The translations under genes were made by a program, and so were the position numbers. Under the pieces are notes generated by a model, which ran no database searches, was not told the origin of the DNA, and was given only the letters and a program-made list of their open reading frames with translations. Source: RGIG1666 sp045595745 (GTDB taxonomy: Bacteria; Bacillota; Clostridia; UBA1381; UBA9506). Taken from it: a DNA stretch of 23,837 nt. The stretch is from the NCBI GenBank assembly GCA_045595745.1, contig JAZOBB010000146.1:1-23837 (forward strand), written 5' to 3'. This document shows positions 16,458 to 23,224 of this stretch, in pieces. The first letter of the stretch is position 1. Each line of letters begins with the position of its first letter.

Positions 16458-17057
16458 TTAAAGATTAATAGAAACAAGAGCCTTTTCGGCTTTGCCTAAC
16501 ACAGTAACTTCGTTTTCTGGAAACACCAGTGGGGCAGTTTTTTCAGATGCAACCAAGGTTACGTTCCCATCTGTATAGTAGATATATCTGACAAGCTTAG
16601 TTTCGTCAGCAAGTGAAACCGCAACTAAATCTCCGTTTTTAACATTATGTTCGTGTTTAAAGAGCACCAAATCACCTTCGTTAAGATTCGAGGCAGACAA
16701 GGCATTGTCTTCTAAACGTAGAATAAAGAAATTGCCGCTGCCCATAATTTCTATCGGAATAGAAAGTGAGTCATTTTTTTTAGTATCATTCTTAAAATAT
16801 ATCAGCGGTATTTCGATTCTGTTTTGAAAATCAATGGTATTTTCTCTAAGCGGAACGGGTGGCGGACTTGTAAGTTCATCGATGCTTACGTTAAAAATCT
16901 CAGATAATTTTTGCAAAGTTTCGTACGAAGGTGTAGAATAATTTGTTTCATAATTGCTTATGGTAGATTTTTTTTTGCCGAGCATTTTTGCAAGCTCGGT
17001 CTGAGTCATACCGTTTCTTTTGCGAATGGATTTAAGATTTTCGGCAAAATATTTCAC
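16458..17057 (-). CDS. XRE/S24 LexA-like transcriptional regulator without catalytic dyad
   Basis: The 199-residue protein joins an N-terminal XRE helix-turn-helix (residues about 7-62, NGMTQTELAKMLGKKKSTIS) to a C-terminal S24/LexA-type domain (about 82-197). In LexA and phage repressors this domain cleaves itself with a Ser-Lys dyad. Aligning LRLEDNALSASNLNEGDLVL with the LexA pattern (LRVxGDSMxxAxIxDGDxVx) puts Ala119 at the catalytic Ser. Aligning NGDLVAVSLADETKLVRY puts Val156 at the catalytic Lys. Self-cleavage is therefore very unlikely; the domain may only dimerise or bind a partner. GTG 17057 is the start, with a near-perfect AGGAGGTGG (17071-17063) upstream. It begins 19 nt after the LacI-type gene, in the same operon. 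Its stop is 3 nt from the stop of the convergent GH13 gene. Confidence 0.85.
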   Translation of the reverse strand: MKYFAENLKSIRKRNGMTQTELAKMLGKKKSTISNYETNYSTPSYETLQKLSEIFNVSIDELTSPPPVPLRENTIDFQNRIEIPLIYFKNDTKKNDSLSIPIEIMGSGNFFILRLEDNALSASNLNEGDLVLFKHEHNVKNGDLVAVSLADETKLVRYIYYTDGNVTLVASEKTAPLVFPENEVTVLGKAEKALVSINL

Positions 17058-17076
17058 TTACGCCACCTCCTTTAAA

Positions 17077-18069
17077 TTATTTTATATTTATTGTTTTTAC
17101 CGAACCGCGTTCGACGATTGTTCCTTTTAAATCCTGTACAGGCATACTTTCGCCATGTATATGGCTGATAAGCATTTTGCAGCCGAGACGACCTTCTTCG
17201 TATCCCTCAGTCTTTATTGTAGTAAGAGGAGGGATAGTATATGACGAAATTAACAGGTCATCAAATCCTACAATAGAAATATCATCAGGAACTTTAAGTC
17301 CTGCATTATATGCCGCACTCAGTGCACCCACAGCGACCCAGTCGCTGTTACATACAACCGCGCTAAGCTTAAGATTGCGCGAAAGTAACTCGCACATAGC
17401 TGTATTTCCTGATTCTACAATAAATTTGTTGCTGTCAAACCAGGCAATTTTATTCTCGCTATATACAAGGTCAAGCTCTTTGCAAGCTCGCACATATCCT
17501 GCGTGAATATCCTGATGTTTTCGTGTCCCTCTTGCAATCAATCCAATATTTCTGTGCCCTTTTTCGTAAAGATAGCACATCATATCATACCCTGCTTTTG
17601 CAAAGTCAAAACGCAAAGCACCCGCCTCGCCGGTATCCTCACGCTCTTTACCTATATAAAAAACAGGAGTGTTGCTTTGCGCGATTAATGAGACTATATC
17701 TTCAGAAAAACGTAAAAACGTAATAATTCCGTCAACGTTGCGCTCCAAAAGTCGGGTCATATTTTTGGGGTCGTCATCATACTGATAAATTAATGCTGCA
17801 TAGCCGTGCTCGTTTGCCTCGTCGCAAATGCCCCTATAAAGCTCAGAAAAAAACGGATTTGTTACATCGTTTACAACAAATGCAATTGTGTACGAAAACC
17901 GTGTTCTTAAGCTACGGGCAATTACATTGGGTACGTAATTTAGCTGCTTAATTACGTCAAGCACCCGTTCACGTGTTTCGTCGGTTACTTTGTTGCTTCC
18001 GTTTACAACGCGTGAAACGGTGGCAGTAGAAACGCCGGCTAATCGCGCTACATCGTTTCTGGTAGCCAT
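17077..18069 (-). CDS. LacI/GalR-family transcriptional regulator
   Basis: The protein (330 residues) starts with the LacI helix-turn-helix (RNDVARLAGVSTATVSRVVN) and hinge helix region (YVPNVIARSLR). A periplasmic-binding-protein-like effector domain follows (IAFVVNDVTNPFFSELYRGI, then VVCNSDWVAVGALSAAY, VPDDISIVGFDD, PPLTTIKTEGYEEGRLGCKML). Such proteins bind a palindromic operator and respond to a sugar or related ligand. ATG 18069 was chosen because AAAGGGAGAG lies just before it and MATRNDVARLAG is the usual N-terminus; a further ATG 21 nt upstream lacks a site. It lies 26 nt downstream of dacA and just upstream of the XRE/S24 gene. Targets are unknown; the convergent glycogen operon and the dacA operon are candidates by position. 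No clear LacI-type operator palindrome was found near glgB. Confidence 0.93.
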   Translation of the reverse strand: MATRNDVARLAGVSTATVSRVVNGSNKVTDETRERVLDVIKQLNYVPNVIARSLRTRFSYTIAFVVNDVTNPFFSELYRGICDEANEHGYAALIYQYDDDPKNMTRLLERNVDGIITFLRFSEDIVSLIAQSNTPVFYIGKEREDTGEAGALRFDFAKAGYDMMCYLYEKGHRNIGLIARGTRKHQDIHAGYVRACKELDLVYSENKIAWFDSNKFIVESGNTAMCELLSRNLKLSAVVCNSDWVAVGALSAAYNAGLKVPDDISIVGFDDLLISSYTIPPLTTIKTEGYEEGRLGCKMLISHIHGESMPVQDLKGTIVERGSVKTINIK

Positions 18070-18095
18070 ATTCTCTCTCCCTTTAATCAATTATT

Positions 18096-19394
18096 TTATT
18101 GATAATAATTGCGTCTGTTTGCGTATTTTCTTTGACGGCGGCGTCTGCTCTGCCTTTTAAGCTCTCTGTATCTTAAAACGAGCAAAATTGCCACAAATAC
18201 TCCGAGCGGACCCATAACCCAGATGCTTAAAATCCAGCTCAAAAGAGTTCCGAAAATCATTTTTAAATAACTCTTTTTAACGGCTTTTTTATTAATAAGC
18301 TCAACCTCGCCCAAAGTTATTCCGTCGTATGAATAGGTTATTGTTCCTATTTTTTCGCCTTCTTTTATAGGTGCTTTTAGCTCGTCGGGCACAGACAGGG
18401 TTTTAATAAGCTTGTCGTGCTCATAGTTTATGGGCAAAAGTGCAGAAAGCGGTTCTTTTGCTGTAAGTATTGCCTGAGCATTCTTTTTAGCCCATTTTAC
18501 TTCTTTAGTTGCCATTATTTCGTCAATATCTGATATTATTTGCGTCTTAAAGTTTTCAAATCCGTAATTAAAAAGTGTAATTGTATCTGCAAAAGAATAG
18601 TTTGTGCCATCAGTATTCGGGGCATTTAATACAACGCAGATAAATGACGAGCCATCCTTTTCGGCACTTGAAACAAGACAGTTTCCTGCTTTTGAGGTGT
18701 GACCGGTTTTTATTCCGGTTGCGGCAGAGTAAAGATATTTTCTGCCCTTCATAGGATTAATTAATGAGTTATTATTAGAAAGATAACGAATTTCATCATA
18801 TTTTTCTGTAGGTGGAATTTCGTAAGTAGGTGTTGCAACGATTTTTGCAAAAAGTTCATTTTGCATAGCAACAGATGCGAGCTTATATAAATCGCGAGCG
18901 GTGGTGTAGTGGTTATCGTCATGATAACCGTGCGGATTTGCAAAATTAGTGCCTGCCATACCCAAAGCGGCAGCACGGGAGTTCATTTCTGTAACGAAAG
19001 CCTCGATAGAACCTGAAACCTCTTCTGCTAAAACGTTTGCGGCATCGTTTGCAGAATGAACCATTAAGCCATACAGCAATTGTTCAATGCTTAGCTGTTC
19101 ACCTGCTAAAATCCCCATATTGCTGCCGTCACGGTCAACATCAACCGCTGTTTGGCTTGCAGCTGCAATATCTGACGGGTTAAGCTGCTCAATTGCTAAA
19201 AGAGCAGTCATTATTTTGGTTGTGCTGGCAGGATAGCATTTGCTATCGGCATTTTTTTCAAAAAGAACCCGTCCTGTTTTTTTATCAACCAAAATTGCCG
19301 ATTGTGCCTCGATAGATGGCGAATCCGCAAAAACAGGACTGCAAATCATAAAAAGTATAAGTAAAGCACACAAAGTGCTGAGTATTTTTTTCAT
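18096..19394 (-). CDS. dacA: D-alanyl-D-alanine carboxypeptidase (PBP5 type, S11)
   Basis: This enzyme trims the terminal D-Ala from peptidoglycan stem peptides outside the membrane. The 432-residue precursor has a signal peptide (MKKILSTLCALLILFMICSP, likely cut after VFA). Its active-site boxes are S57-T-T-K60 (YPASTTKIM), S114-A-N116 and K229-T-G231 (TGIKTGHTSKAGN). A C-terminal beta domain (about 285-370) is followed by a hydrophobic segment at about 378-405 and a strongly basic tail rich in Arg. The real transmembrane helix at the C-terminus differs from the amphipathic anchor of E. coli PBP5. AAGGAGG stands a few nt before the ATG, and its promoter is in the divergent intergenic region. 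The downstream regulators may share its transcript. Confidence 0.93.
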   Translation of the reverse strand: MKKILSTLCALLILFMICSPVFADSPSIEAQSAILVDKKTGRVLFEKNADSKCYPASTTKIMTALLAIEQLNPSDIAAASQTAVDVDRDGSNMGILAGEQLSIEQLLYGLMVHSANDAANVLAEEVSGSIEAFVTEMNSRAAALGMAGTNFANPHGYHDDNHYTTARDLYKLASVAMQNELFAKIVATPTYEIPPTEKYDEIRYLSNNNSLINPMKGRKYLYSAATGIKTGHTSKAGNCLVSSAEKDGSSFICVVLNAPNTDGTNYSFADTITLFNYGFENFKTQIISDIDEIMATKEVKWAKKNAQAILTAKEPLSALLPINYEHDKLIKTLSVPDELKAPIKEGEKIGTITYSYDGITLGEVELINKKAVKKSYLKMIFGTLLSWILSIWVMGPLGVFVAILLVLRYRELKRQSRRRRQRKYANRRNYYQ

Positions 19395-19438
19395 ATATAA
19401 TCCTCCTTAAATTTGAAGAGAATAAAACTCTAACTTAT

Positions 19439-19467
19439 ATTTTACTATTAATTCAGATAAAAATCAA
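19439..19467 (-). promoter_or_regulatory. sigma-A promoter of dacA
   Basis: On the minus strand TTGATT (19467-19462) and TAAAAT (19444-19439) are separated by 17 nt. The start site would be near 19432, about 38 nt before the dacA ATG. Assigned by sequence match. Confidence 0.55.
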
Positions 19468-19496
19468 CATAAATGCTAAAATTTTGTGTTAAAGTC

Positions 19497-19525
19497 TTGA
19501 AAATAATGTGAAACTGTTATATAAT
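19497..19525 (+). promoter_or_regulatory. sigma-A promoter in front of the duplicated element (cmk operon)
   Basis: TTGAAA (19497-19502) and TATAAT (19520-19525) are separated by exactly 17 nt. Transcription would begin near 19532, the very first base of the 121-bp identical repeat, so the cmk operon mRNA would carry both repeat copies in a leader of about 375 nt. In the second copy the same position (19682-19687) reads TATGAT, a decayed -10. Confidence 0.65.
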
Positions 19526-19531
19526 TGTTGC

Positions 19532-19652
19532 ACAAAGAATTTTATTCTATAAAATTCTCAGGAGCTGTCGCTCCTTTGTGCTCTTTCGAGCACTGCAACA
19601 ATTGACGGCGTCGCAAAAATGCCCTTGCAAGCAAGCATTTTTACTCCTGGTA
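19532..19652 (+). repeat. hairpin-rich 121-bp direct repeat, copy 1
   Basis: This 121-bp stretch is identical to 19694-19814; the spacing gives a period of 162 bp. Perfect hairpins inside it are H1 19536-19544/19550-19558 (9 bp, AGAATTTTA), H2 19560-19565/19570-19575 (AGGAGC, loop TGTC), H3 19578-19583/19588-19593 (GTGCTC, loop TTTC) and H4 19615-19622/19635-19642 (8 bp, AAAAATGC). An outer 10-bp stem, 19523-19532 with 19594-19603 (AATTGTTGCA/TGCAACAATT), encloses H1-H3 as a four-way junction with few unpaired bases. It is not a tRNA (no T-loop or anticodon-arm sequence, no CCA end) and not a known riboswitch that could be recognised. A mobile palindromic repeat (MITE- or REP-like) or a structured leader RNA are the two main options. 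Confidence 0.9.
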
Positions 19653-19693
19653 GAATTGACGTCTAAATTGTGCACGAATTCTATGATTATTGT

Positions 19694-19814
19694 ACAAAGA
19701 ATTTTATTCTATAAAATTCTCAGGAGCTGTCGCTCCTTTGTGCTCTTTCGAGCACTGCAACAATTGACGGCGTCGCAAAAATGCCCTTGCAAGCAAGCAT
19801 TTTTACTCCTGGTA
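19694..19814 (+). repeat. hairpin-rich 121-bp direct repeat, copy 2
   Basis: Exact copy of 19532-19652, with H1-H4 retained. Its left flank is diverged, so the outer stem (19685-19694 with 19756-19765) has eight canonical or wobble-neutral pairs, keeps G-U at 19685/19765 and U-G at 19693/19757, and has one A-C mismatch at 19689/19761. The 41 bp between the copies (19653-19693) resemble the sequence after copy 2 (TCTAAATTGTGCAC against TCTAAATCGTTCAC), so the duplicated unit was probably about 162 bp. The rest of the gap, 19815-19905, holds a TATAAT at 19851-19856 without a good -35 and the cmk ribosome binding site. Confidence 0.9.
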
Positions 19815-19905
19815 AAATAATTTTGCGGCATCTAAATCGTTCACTTATTTTATAATAATTTGCAAATGTGTTTAAAAACATTTTTTGTCAGGAGGAATTT
19901 AAAAA

Positions 19906-20589
19906 ATGATTAAGGTTGCAATCGACGGACCTTCAGGTGCGGGCAAAAGCACAGTATCAAAGGCGGTTGCCAAAGAATTAGGATATATTTATGTAGATAC
20001 AGGGGCAATGTACCGCGCGGCAGCACTTGGATGCATATGCGGAGAAATTGATATTTCGGCAAATCCCGAGGCGGCAGCAGAAATGGTTTCATATATGAAT
20101 ATTGATATTAAATACGGCGAAGACGGCACTCAGCTGATTTATCTTGACAAAGAAAATGTAACCGACTTTATACGCACACCCGAGGTTTCGATAGGTGCAT
20201 CGGATATTTCAAAAATACCGGCGGTGCGTTTAAAGCTTGTTGATATTCAAAGAAAGCTTGGCGAAAAAAGCAATGTCATTATGGACGGTCGCGATATCGG
20301 CACATATGTTTTTCCTGATGCAGACGTTAAAATATTTCTTACAGCATCACCAGAAGAGAGAGCAAGACGCAGACATAAAGAGCTTTTAGAAAAGGGTCAG
20401 CAGGTAACCTTTGACGAGGTTTTAGAGGATATGCGCTATCGTGATAAAAACGATTCTACACGTGCGTTTGCGCCCTTAGTTCCGGCAGAAGACAGCATTA
20501 TGCTTGAAACAGACGGAATATGCTTTGAAGATACGGTTAAAAAAGTTCTCGACATTATAAACGAGAGGTTGGAAAAAAATGCTTTATAA
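19906..20589 (+). CDS. cmk: cytidylate kinase
   Basis: Cmk phosphorylates CMP and dCMP to the diphosphates with ATP in the cytoplasm. The 227-residue protein begins with the P-loop IDGPSGAGKSTVSKA, then YVDTGAMYRA, NVIMDGRDIGTYVFPDADVK (substrate and base binding), ASPEERARRR (lid) and RDKNDSTRAFAPLVPA, all standard for the family. AGGAGG lies about 10 nt before the ATG. It is the first gene of a translationally coupled set with plsC and ispH-rpsA, an arrangement common in Clostridia, and lies directly after the duplicated hairpin element. Confidence 0.97.
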   Translation: MIKVAIDGPSGAGKSTVSKAVAKELGYIYVDTGAMYRAAALGCICGEIDISANPEAAAEMVSYMNIDIKYGEDGTQLIYLDKENVTDFIRTPEVSIGASDISKIPAVRLKLVDIQRKLGEKSNVIMDGRDIGTYVFPDADVKIFLTASPEERARRRHKELLEKGQQVTFDEVLEDMRYRDKNDSTRAFAPLVPAEDSIMLETDGICFEDTVKKVLDIINERLEKNAL

Positions 20590-21163
20590 TATAGCAAAAA
20601 CTCTGGTGCGTATATTTATGCATATAGTTTTTAGAATTAAGGTAGTAAACAAAGAACTGTTCCCGAAAGAAGGACCGGTTATTGTGAGCATTAACCATAC
20701 AAGCTATTGGGATGTGCCTCTGGTTGCGGCATTTATGCCGAGAAAACTGCATTATATGGCGAAACGAAGCCTTTTTGACATTCCTGTTTTAGGTAGCTTT
20801 ATGAAATGGGTTGGTGCCTTTCCCGTATCAAGAGACAAAGGCGATATAGGGGCAATTAAAACAGCTCTTTCGGTTTTAAAAAATAATAACGTTGTGGCGA
20901 TTTTCCCTGAGGGCAGACGTGTTTTAAAAGGAATGAAGCATTCAGCCAAGCCCGGTGTAGCACTTATAGCACAAAAAAGCCATGCTCCCATACTTCCGGT
21001 TGCAATAGGAGGAAAATTTAAGCTGTTTGCAAAAATTACAATTACAGTTGGCGAGCCTATTTATGTTGAAAAACCAAATGAAGAGAGCTTTTCGACTGAC
21101 GAGCTTAAAGAAATAAGCTCAAACCTGGTTAATACAATTTTAACAATGGCTGGTGAACTTTGA
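20579..21163 (+). CDS. plsC: 1-acyl-sn-glycerol-3-phosphate acyltransferase
   Basis: PlsC adds the second acyl chain to lysophosphatidic acid at the membrane, making phosphatidic acid for phospholipids. The 194-residue protein has the acyltransferase boxes NHTSYWD (HX4D catalytic pair), PVSRDKGD, FPEGRR and PILPVAIGG. The N-terminal IAKTLVRIFMHIVFRI is hydrophobic/basic and suits membrane attachment. Its ATG overlaps the end of cmk by 11 nt with GAGG inside cmk, and its stop codon overlaps the ATG of the next gene, so all three are translationally coupled. Confidence 0.94.
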   Translation: MLYNIAKTLVRIFMHIVFRIKVVNKELFPKEGPVIVSINHTSYWDVPLVAAFMPRKLHYMAKRSLFDIPVLGSFMKWVGAFPVSRDKGDIGAIKTALSVLKNNNVVAIFPEGRRVLKGMKHSAKPGVALIAQKSHAPILPVAIGGKFKLFAKITITVGEPIYVEKPNEESFSTDELKEISSNLVNTILTMAGEL

Positions 21164-23172
21164 TGGAATATGTACTGGCAAAAACAGCAGGGTTTTGCTT
21201 TGGTGTAGACCGTGCGATAGATATAGTATATAAAAGTGCCGAAAAAGGCGAAAAATATCATACCTTAGGGCCTATTATTCATAATCCTCAGGTGGTTGAC
21301 GATTTGGCGAAAAAAGGCATAACACCTATTAACAGCCTTTCGGATGCTGAAAAAGATGCAAAAATTTTTGTAAGAACTCATGGTGTTGGCCCCGAAGTAT
21401 ATGAAGAAATGGAAAAATACGGGCTGGAGTATATAGATTTAACCTGTCCGTTTGTTAAAAAGATTCATAATATTGTAAAAGAACATTACGAGCAGGGAAT
21501 GAAAATTATCATCATTGGTGATAAAAATCATCCCGAGGTCGAAGGAATAAACGGTTGGGCTGGAGGAAATGCCGTAATTATCGGTTCTGAAGAGGAAGCA
21601 ATGACACTTTCAGAAGACGAAAAACCGACGTGTATCGTCTCTCAGACAACATTTAACAGAAATATTTATAAAAAAATAATATTTTTTTTAAAAAAAACTT
21701 GCAAAAATGCAGTACTTTTTGATACAATATGTAGTGCAACAAATAAGAGACAGGAAGAAGCATTAAGCTTGGCACAAAAAATGGATGCGATGATCGTTCT
21801 TGGTGGCAGGAATAGTTCCAACACGCAAAAGCTGTACGACATCTGCAAAGGGGCCTGTCCTGATACCTTCTGCTTAGAGTCTATTGATGAGTTGGGCAGT
21901 CTGGACGTGCTAAAAGGCAAACGAGTTGGAATTACTGCAGGAGCCTCTACTCCGGCAGTTATAATAAAGGAGGCTATTAAAAAAATGGAAAATCAAGAAC
22001 TGAGCTTTGAAACACTATTCGAGGAATCCCTCAAAACTTTAAATACAGGTGATGTGGTTAAGGGTACTGTAATTGAAGTTAGACCGACCGAGGTCATTGT
22101 GGATTTACAGGTTAAGCAGGATGGTATTATCCCTGCATCTGAAATTTCTGATGACCCGAGCGTAACAACTGATCAGGTTGTAAAACCCGGCGACGAGATT
22201 GAGGTATTCGTTGTTCGTGTTAACGATGCTGACGGAAACATCATGCTTTCAAGAAGAAAGTTAGATGCAATTCAGACCTGGAATGATGTTGTAAAAGCAC
22301 ATGAGGAAGGAACAATTCTTTCCGGTAAAGTTGCAAGTGTAGTAAATGGCGGTATCATCGCAATGTATAAAGGTGTTAAGGTATTCGTTCCTGCATCATT
22401 AGCAAGCGACCGTTTCTTAAATGACTTAAACGAACTCGTTGGTAAAGAAGTTGAATTTAAGTTAATTGATATTAATGAAAAACGCCGTCGTGTTGTAGGT
22501 AGCATTAAAGCTGTTATGATGGCTCAGAAAAACGAACTCGAAGCAAAATTCTGGGAAAGTGCAGCAGTTGGCAACAAATACAACGGTGTAGTAAAATCTT
22601 TAACAAACTTTGGTGCGTTTGTTGACTTAGGCGGCGTTGACGGTTTAGTTCATATTTCTGAACTCAGCTGGCAGAGAATTAAGCATCCGTCTGATGTTGT
22701 AAGTGTTGGCGATACTTTAGAGGTTTACATTAAAGATATTAACGCAGAAACCAAGAAAATTTCTCTCGGCTTTAAAAAAGCAGAGGACAACCCTTGGGAA
22801 ATCGCTAAGAAAACACTTAACGTTGACGATGTAGTTAATGTTAAAATCGTTAGAATGATGCCGTTCGGCGCATTTGCTGAAATTATTACAGGCATTGATG
22901 GTTTAATCCATATTTCCCAGATTGCTAACAAGAGAATTGCAAAACCTCAGGACGAGCTTGAAATCGGACAGCAGGTTGATGCAAAAATCGTTGAAATCGA
23001 CTGGGAAAACAAAAAGATTGGCCTTTCTATCCGTGCTCTGCTGCCCGAGCCTGCTCCGGTAGAAGCTCCGGTTGAAGAAAAAGCTGAAGAGGAAGAAGCA
23101 CCGGTTCATAAAGAAGAATTGGGCGCAACCATTGGTGAAGCAGTAGATGCTGAAGCTTCGGTTGAAGAATAA
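21163..23172 (+). CDS. ispH-rpsA: fused IspH (HMBPP reductase) and ribosomal protein S1
   Basis: The 669-residue protein is a fusion known from Clostridia. Residues 1-273 are IspH, the last enzyme of the MEP isoprenoid pathway, with 4Fe-4S ligands at C12 (AGFCFGVDRA), in DLTCPFV and in DTICSATNKRQ, plus HTLGPIIHNPQVV, RTHGVG and HPEVEGI. Residues 275-669 are an S1-like protein with four S1 RNA-binding domains (about 293-363, 380-450, 465-537, 549-622). The last two have GAFVDLGGVDGLVHISE and GAFAEIITGIDGLIHISQ. An acidic Glu/Ala/Pro-rich tail follows. ATG 21163 overlaps the plsC stop as TGATG; the TTG one codon earlier lacks support. The S1 half seems to use a more optimised codon set than the IspH half and has its own internal start signal. 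Confidence 0.95.
   Translation: MEYVLAKTAGFCFGVDRAIDIVYKSAEKGEKYHTLGPIIHNPQVVDDLAKKGITPINSLSDAEKDAKIFVRTHGVGPEVYEEMEKYGLEYIDLTCPFVKKIHNIVKEHYEQGMKIIIIGDKNHPEVEGINGWAGGNAVIIGSEEEAMTLSEDEKPTCIVSQTTFNRNIYKKIIFFLKKTCKNAVLFDTICSATNKRQEEALSLAQKMDAMIVLGGRNSSNTQKLYDICKGACPDTFCLESIDELGSLDVLKGKRVGITAGASTPAVIIKEAIKKMENQELSFETLFEESLKTLNTGDVVKGTVIEVRPTEVIVDLQVKQDGIIPASEISDDPSVTTDQVVKPGDEIEVFVVRVNDADGNIMLSRRKLDAIQTWNDVVKAHEEGTILSGKVASVVNGGIIAMYKGVKVFVPASLASDRFLNDLNELVGKEVEFKLIDINEKRRRVVGSIKAVMMAQKNELEAKFWESAAVGNKYNGVVKSLTNFGAFVDLGGVDGLVHISELSWQRIKHPSDVVSVGDTLEVYIKDINAETKKISLGFKKAEDNPWEIAKKTLNVDDVVNVKIVRMMPFGAFAEIITGIDGLIHISQIANKRIAKPQDELEIGQQVDAKIVEIDWENKKIGLSIRALLPEPAPVEAPVEEKAEEEEAPVHKEELGATIGEAVDAEASVEE
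21967..21987 (+). promoter_or_regulatory. internal ribosome binding site and in-frame ATG at the IspH/S1 junction
   Basis: AAGGAGG (21967-21973), a full match to the anti-Shine-Dalgarno, stands 11 nt before an in-frame ATG at 21985 (Met275). Translation from here would give a free 395-residue S1-type protein beginning MENQELSFETLFEESLK, much like a stand-alone RpsA N-terminus. Whether it is used is not known. Confidence 0.6.
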
Positions 23173-23176
23173 TTAA

Positions 23177-23221
23177 AAATAAAAATTAAGGGCTGTGTGC
23201 AACAGCCCTTAATTTTTATTT
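23177..23221 (+). terminator. bidirectional terminator after ispH-rpsA
   Basis: A perfect 20-bp stem (23177-23196 with 23202-23221) with core AAGGGCTGT/ACAGCCCTT closes a GTGCA loop, with A and T tracts on both sides. It ends the cmk operon and, on the other strand, the convergent AraC-type gene. Confidence 0.92.
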
Positions 23222-23224
23222 GTT

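Noticed and set aside
16458..17057. Prophage repressor marking an integrated phage
   Set aside because: No phage, integrase or attachment-site sequence is nearby; the neighbours are housekeeping genes and a LacI-type regulator in the same operon.
19523..19603. tRNA gene, because of the cloverleaf shape
   Set aside because: No TTCRA T-loop, no D-loop GG, stem lengths (10, 9, 6, 6) wrong for a tRNA, and no discriminator/CCA context.
19532..19814. CRISPR array
   Set aside because: Only two units of 121 bp with a 41-bp gap, with internal hairpins and no cas genes; repeat length and architecture do not fit.
19578..19820. An 80-codon open frame across both repeat copies, encoding a repeated peptide (FRALQQLTASQKCPCKQAF)
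   Set aside because: The frame stays open because the repeat period (162) is a multiple of three. It has no ribosome binding site, and the sequence is better explained by hairpin arms.
21160..23172. Assembly or frameshift artefact joining ispH and rpsA
   Set aside because: The reading frame is continuous, both domains are complete, and this fusion is known in Clostridia.
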